Source of the DNA: Crocinitomicaceae bacterium
GTDB taxonomy: Bacteria; Bacteroidota; Bacteroidia; Flavobacteriales_D; Crocinitomicaceae
DNA length: 9,233 nucleotides
Assembly: GCA_011522905.1 (NCBI GenBank)
Contig: WTIB01000289.1
Span: 1-9,233, forward strand
Reading direction: 5' to 3'
The first letter of the stretch is position 1. The number at the start of each line of letters is the position of its first letter. Both the position numbers and the translations under genes were made by a program. Shown here piece after piece: positions 5,886 through 9,233 of the stretch. A model generated the notes under the pieces. It ran no database searches. It saw only the letters and a list, made by a program, of their open reading frames with translations, and was not told the DNA's origin.

Positions 5886-7430
5886 ATGAAAACTATTAAC
5901 ACGCTAACTAGTATATGCTTCTTAATGCTTTTTTTTCAATTCAACGCCCAGATAGACGGTGACAATCTGTTTGACTCTGATCAGGTGGTTGAAATTCAAT
6001 TGGATTTCCCACAAAGTGATTATTGGGATCAGCTCGTTACCAACTACGAAAATATGGATGTGGCAGGTTCCGTATATATACCTGCAAATTTGACGATTAT
6101 TGATGTTACGGGTACATACACTTTCGACAGCGTTGGGATTCGATTGAAGGGTAACTCTAGTTACATGCATCCCGGAAATAAGAAGTCATTCAAGATTGAC
6201 TTTAATAAATACATCTCAGGTCAGAATTACGATGGCTTGAAAAAATTGAATTTTAGCAATGGATTTAAGGATCCCACTTTTATGCGTGAGAAAATATTCA
6301 TGGACATTGCAAGAGAACATGGTGTTCCAGCTCCACGAGTCAATTATGCAAGTGTAACGTATAATGGACAAGCTTGGGGTTTTTATACAATGGTTGAGCA
6401 GATTGATGATCAGTTCTTGGATTGGAGAATGCTTAATGACGATGGGAATTTATTTAAAGCGGGTTCCAATTTTTCGGGAGGTGATGGTGAAGCGAATCTC
6501 ATGTATTACGGAACGTCTCAAGCATCTTACGAGTCCTCATACGAATTGAAATCGAATGAAGATGCCAATGATTGGACAGATTTGATTGAGCTCATTGATT
6601 TCATTAACAATTCTAGTGACATAGAATTTGAAACAGAGCTTCAGAATCATTTGGATCTGGGGCCTTTCTTATCTTCTGCGGCACTCGACAATATTTTTAG
6701 TAATCTGGACAGCTATACCCAATCTGCAAGGAACTATTACATCTACCATAATTTGGGAATGGGAAAATGGCAATGGATTAAATGGGATGCAAATGAGGCA
6801 TTCGGAAGCTATGGCTTCTTTGGGGGAGCGAATCCCTCGACTCTCAATATAGACTATCACTCAGAAAATAGACCTTTGCTAGAAAGAATATTTTCAAATT
6901 CAAATTTGATGGATCAATATACATCTGAGGTATGTCTTTTGATGAATACGATTTTTAATCCGGAGTATCTCAATCCAATTATTGATGATTTGAAAGCATT
7001 AATTCAGGATGAGGTATATGCGGATAACAACAAGATGTTTTCAAATAATGATTTTGACCAAAATATTGAAAATGATCTTGGTGGAGGTGGACCAGGAGGT
7101 CCCCCAGGAGGTCCAATCCAGGGCCTAAAGTCTTTTGTACAGGAAAGATATGATTATCTCACTTCTGTCGTGGATTGTGAACCTTTCTCAAGTATTCATT
7201 CGCTCACTGACAGCGATATTTCAATATATCCTAATCCAAGTGATTCGTATTTGCTTTTTAAGGGAATTAACACCTACCCAGCCTCAATTACAATTAAAGA
7301 CATCAACGGTGCATTAATTCATACTGAGCAGATTTATAGTGATTCTCAAGCAATTGACGTCTCATCCATGGCTTCGCAATTGTACTTTGTTCAAGTTGAA
7401 GGTCAAGTGATGAAATTGTTTGTTCCCTAG
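5886..7430 (+). CDS. Secreted CotH-family kinase-like protein with T9SS C-terminal sorting domain
   Basis: This 514-residue protein starts with a signal peptide (about 1-21, ending FNA-Q). The CotH kinase-like domain runs from about 35 to 430. Landmarks are IRLKGNSSYMHPGNKKSFKI (85-104), LNFSNGFKDPTFMREKI (121-137), WGFYTMVEQID (164-174), LFKAG (189-193), the LDNIFSNLDSY block (268-277) and WIKWDANEAFG (297-307). CotH proteins are atypical protein kinases; the last motif corresponds to the usual WDLDxAFG-type metal-binding segment, here with Asn303 in place of the second Asp. A Gly/Pro-rich stretch (399-410) comes before the final helix of the domain, as in many secreted CotH proteins. The last 75 residues are a type A T9SS sorting domain (ISIYPNPSDSYLLFKG at 445-460, ending VEGQVMKLFVP), so the protein should reach the cell surface or medium. 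Its substrate is unknown. It lies 63 bases after ctlX on the same strand but looks functionally separate. Confidence 0.9.
   Translation: MKTINTLTSICFLMLFFQFNAQIDGDNLFDSDQVVEIQLDFPQSDYWDQLVTNYENMDVAGSVYIPANLTIIDVTGTYTFDSVGIRLKGNSSYMHPGNKKSFKIDFNKYISGQNYDGLKKLNFSNGFKDPTFMREKIFMDIAREHGVPAPRVNYASVTYNGQAWGFYTMVEQIDDQFLDWRMLNDDGNLFKAGSNFSGGDGEANLMYYGTSQASYESSYELKSNEDANDWTDLIELIDFINNSSDIEFETELQNHLDLGPFLSSAALDNIFSNLDSYTQSARNYYIYHNLGMGKWQWIKWDANEAFGSYGFFGGANPSTLNIDYHSENRPLLERIFSNSNLMDQYTSEVCLLMNTIFNPEYLNPIIDDLKALIQDEVYADNNKMFSNNDFDQNIENDLGGGGPGGPPGGPIQGLKSFVQERYDYLTSVVDCEPFSSIHSLTDSDISIYPNPSDSYLLFKGINTYPASITIKDINGALIHTEQIYSDSQAIDVSSMASQLYFVQVEGQVMKLFVP
7092..7114 (+). repeat. 12-base-period tandem repeat coding the Gly/Pro stretch
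   Basis: CCAGGAGGTCC occurs at 7092-7102 and again at 7104-7114, a 12-base period. It is preceded by a related GGAGGTGGACC (7083-7093). It encodes GGP units and is a local GC-rich patch in otherwise A/T-rich DNA, so copy number may vary between strains by slippage. The 12-base unit would keep the reading frame. Confidence 0.7.
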
Positions 7431-7446
7431 TAAGTTATTTTTTCTT

Positions 7447-9233
7447 TCAGAATGAAGTAATGATTCCATCGATTTCTTCAACAACTCTTAGGGCATTTTC
7501 GCGGTTAAAAACGAGAGGAGGTTTGGTTTTGATTACACTGTCAAAAGGACCATCGGTGCTGACTAAAATGTAGTTCTTTCTAAGCTCATTTTTAATGTGT
7601 TGTGCCAAAATGGTATTTGGTTTTTCGAATTCATCAATGAGCTCAATGCCTAAAAATAAACCTGAACCTCTAACGTCACCAATGACTGCATGTTTATTTT
7701 TTAATTCTTCGAAAAGGGACTTGTAGTAATTCCCACACACTCGTGCATTTTCTTGAAGGTTTTCACTTTCAATGACCTCTAAAACAGATTTTCCAATGGC
7801 GCACGAAACTGGATTTCCACCAAAAGAGCTGAAAAATTCCACCCCCTTTTCGAAAGAATTTGAGATTTCTTCGCTTGTAATAACTGCACCCATCGGATGT
7901 CCATTACCCATTGGTTTACCAATGACAACCATATCGGGTACTACATTGTGTTCCTCGAATCCCCAGAAAACATCCCCAAGGCGTCCAAATCCGGTTTGAA
8001 CTTCGTCACTGATACAAATACCTCCTTGTCTATGTATCGCGTCATAAACGGGTTTTAAATACCCTTTTGCCAATGGGACCTGGCCACCGCAGCCTACGAT
8101 AGGTTCACATATAAAAGCAGCAATATTTTTTTCTGATGAATCTATTTCATTGATGGTGTCTTTTGCATACTTTGAACCACAGTCATGTCCACGATATTTA
8201 CCATTGTAAGCATTTGGTAAACCTGTTTTGAGGATAAATTCTTTTTGACCCTGACCTTTGGGGTTGTTGAATTTGTAGTCACTGATATCAATTCCGGTTT
8301 GTGTATGTCCATGATACCCATGTTCTAAGACCATTATCTTTTGGCGCCCTGTATGCATTTTTGCCATTCGTATAGCAAGATCATTGGCTTCGCTGCCTGA
8401 ATTCACAAAGAAAATCTTGTTCAGCTTTGAAGGGAGCTTTGATAAAAGCTTTGATGCATATTCAGGGAGAATATCATAGAGGTATCTCGTATTGGTGTTG
8501 AGCTGTGCCATTTGACGCTGACCTGCTTCTACAACAATTGGATGAGAATGTCCTACATGAGGGATGTTATTGTAGGCATCCAGATATGTATTTCCATAGG
8601 AATCATACATGTATTGAAATGCAGCCTTTTCCATAGGAATAGGCTTGTTATAGCTAACAGATAAAATTTTACTTAAGTACTTATGCCTTTCACTTAGCTT
8701 CTGCTCTTCAGATTCTTTTTTTTTTCTTTCGAAACCAATTTCTTTTCGGATGGCATCCTCAAAGGCGATTGGATTTATTTCAAGAAGTTTGTGGAGCATT
8801 TTCCATGCGTTTGCTTCACTACTTGACGCATAAATGTTTTCGGGGTCATGATTTTTTGCATGAGCTGACTGACAGACACTGATACAAAGTTTGGCCGCGA
8901 TGAGATAATAGATAATTGAAATTTCTTTCTTTTCAAGAGGAACAATTTTATGATATGCACTTACGAGAGGGAGAATGCATTCAAAATAGCTTTCCTTATC
9001 ATAGCAAATATAGGTAAGTGCAGTTGCCAATTCATTTATGAGAGGCGAATACACCATATCTCCAAAATCGATAAGGCCAGTCACCTCATTTTCATTGAGC
9101 AATACATTCCATTCATTCGCATCACTGTGTATGTAATTCATTCTTAGTTCTGAAGAAATTGGGATGACCTTTTGCTCAAATTGAAGCATGAAATAACGCA
9201 CCAAATTTTGCTTTGAAACTTCTGGAATTTCAT
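7447..9233 (-). CDS. APH-like kinase fused to class III PLP phospholyase/aminotransferase (N-terminus outside window)
   Basis: The frame is open to the right edge; an apparent TTG start at 9204 is internal. About 595 residues are visible, numbered here from 9204. The first part is the C-lobe of an aminoglycoside/choline-kinase-like phosphotransferase, with the catalytic loop HSDANEWN (26-33) and metal-binding IDFGD (45-49). A charged linker (about 150-172) leads directly into a complete fold-type I PLP enzyme: NNIPHVGHSHP (212-222), PLP-phosphate loop SGSEAN (269-274), DEVQTGFGRLG (400-410) and the Schiff-base Lys430 in GKPMGNGHP (429-437). That last motif is typical of the AGXT2L1/AGXT2L2 branch (ethanolamine-phosphate and 5-phosphohydroxylysine phospholyases) and unlike ordinary acetylornithine or ornithine aminotransferases. 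Inferred role: the kinase phosphorylates the hydroxyl of an amino alcohol and the PLP domain eliminates phosphate and ammonia, giving an aldehyde. The substrate is not determined. The gene ends 16 bases from the convergent CotH gene, with no clear hairpin between them. Confidence 0.88.
   Translation of the reverse strand, partial: EIPEVSKQNLVRYFMLQFEQKVIPISSELRMNYIHSDANEWNVLLNENEVTGLIDFGDMVYSPLINELATALTYICYDKESYFECILPLVSAYHKIVPLEKKEISIIYYLIAAKLCISVCQSAHAKNHDPENIYASSSEANAWKMLHKLLEINPIAFEDAIRKEIGFERKKKESEEQKLSERHKYLSKILSVSYNKPIPMEKAAFQYMYDSYGNTYLDAYNNIPHVGHSHPIVVEAGQRQMAQLNTNTRYLYDILPEYASKLLSKLPSKLNKIFFVNSGSEANDLAIRMAKMHTGRQKIMVLEHGYHGHTQTGIDISDYKFNNPKGQGQKEFILKTGLPNAYNGKYRGHDCGSKYAKDTINEIDSSEKNIAAFICEPIVGCGGQVPLAKGYLKPVYDAIHRQGGICISDEVQTGFGRLGDVFWGFEEHNVVPDMVVIGKPMGNGHPMGAVITSEEISNSFEKGVEFFSSFGGNPVSCAIGKSVLEVIESENLQENARVCGNYYKSLFEELKNKHAVIGDVRGSGLFLGIELIDEFEKPNTILAQHIKNELRKNYILVSTDGPFDSVIKTKPPLVFNRENALRVVEEIDGIITSF

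Noticed and set aside
5856..5888. Possible Bacteroidota promoter (TTTG at 5856-5859, TAATTATG at 5881-5888) for the CotH gene
   Set aside because: The -7-like element overlaps the ATG start codon, which would need a leaderless or internal start; more likely chance in A/T-rich DNA.
7425..7450. Terminator between the convergent CotH and phospholyase genes
   Set aside because: There is a T-rich run near 7437-7447 but no supporting stem upstream of it, so I do not call it.
7447..8650. Ornithine aminotransferase (rocD) as the next step after CtlX
   Set aside because: The GKPMGNGHP lysine motif and the fusion to a kinase place it in the phospholyase branch, and it is on the opposite strand with CotH in between.
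9057..9129. Aminoglycoside resistance gene, suggested by the APH catalytic motifs
   Set aside because: The domain is continuous with a phospholyase-type PLP enzyme, so a metabolic kinase acting on a small amino alcohol is much more likely.
8950..9147. Small + strand open frame inside the kinase region
   Set aside because: It is antisense to a well-conserved coding region, and its peptide resembles nothing known.

Overview
The window most likely comes from a marine-type member of the Bacteroidota (Flavobacteriia-like). Supporting signs are the low GC content, a secreted protein with a type IX secretion (T9SS) C-terminal sorting domain, a large zinc-carboxypeptidase C-terminus of a form common in this phylum, and start codons preceded by A/T-rich leaders rather than Shine-Dalgarno sites. 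I found no rRNA, tRNA, CRISPR array or mobile element. Coding density is high, and every intergenic gap is shorter than 150 bases.

Left part (1-3830). The C-terminal part of an M14-type zinc carboxypeptidase reads in from the left edge on the + strand. It meets, almost stop to stop, a complete FtsK/SpoIIIE DNA translocase on the - strand. An 8-bp perfect inverted repeat with a smaller nested stem sits across the stop codon of ftsK. Upstream of ftsK, on the same strand, is a small secreted protein of uncertain family (GLPGLI/DUF4412-like).

Middle part (3830-5885). A divergent intergenic region leads into a two-gene + strand operon with an ATGA overlap. Both products belong to the guanidino-group-modifying (amidinotransferase/DDAH/arginine deiminase) fold. 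The first resembles arginine deiminase/DDAH enzymes and the second is the citrulline hydrolase CtlX. Together they could convert arginine to citrulline and then to ornithine, releasing ammonia and CO2 without carbamoyl phosphate or urea. The second step is better supported than the first.

Right part (5886-9233). A secreted CotH-family kinase-like protein with a Gly/Pro-rich segment and a T9SS tail faces, tail to tail, a large - strand protein that runs off the right edge. That protein joins the C-lobe of an APH/choline-kinase-like domain directly to a class III PLP enzyme. Its catalytic-lysine motif (GKPMGNGHP) is of the ethanolamine-phosphate/phosphohydroxylysine phospholyase type. The likely design is a one-chain phosphorylate-then-eliminate catabolic enzyme for an amino alcohol. 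The strongest interest in the window lies in this fusion and in the coupled guanidino-hydrolase pair. The other genes look like ordinary Bacteroidota content.
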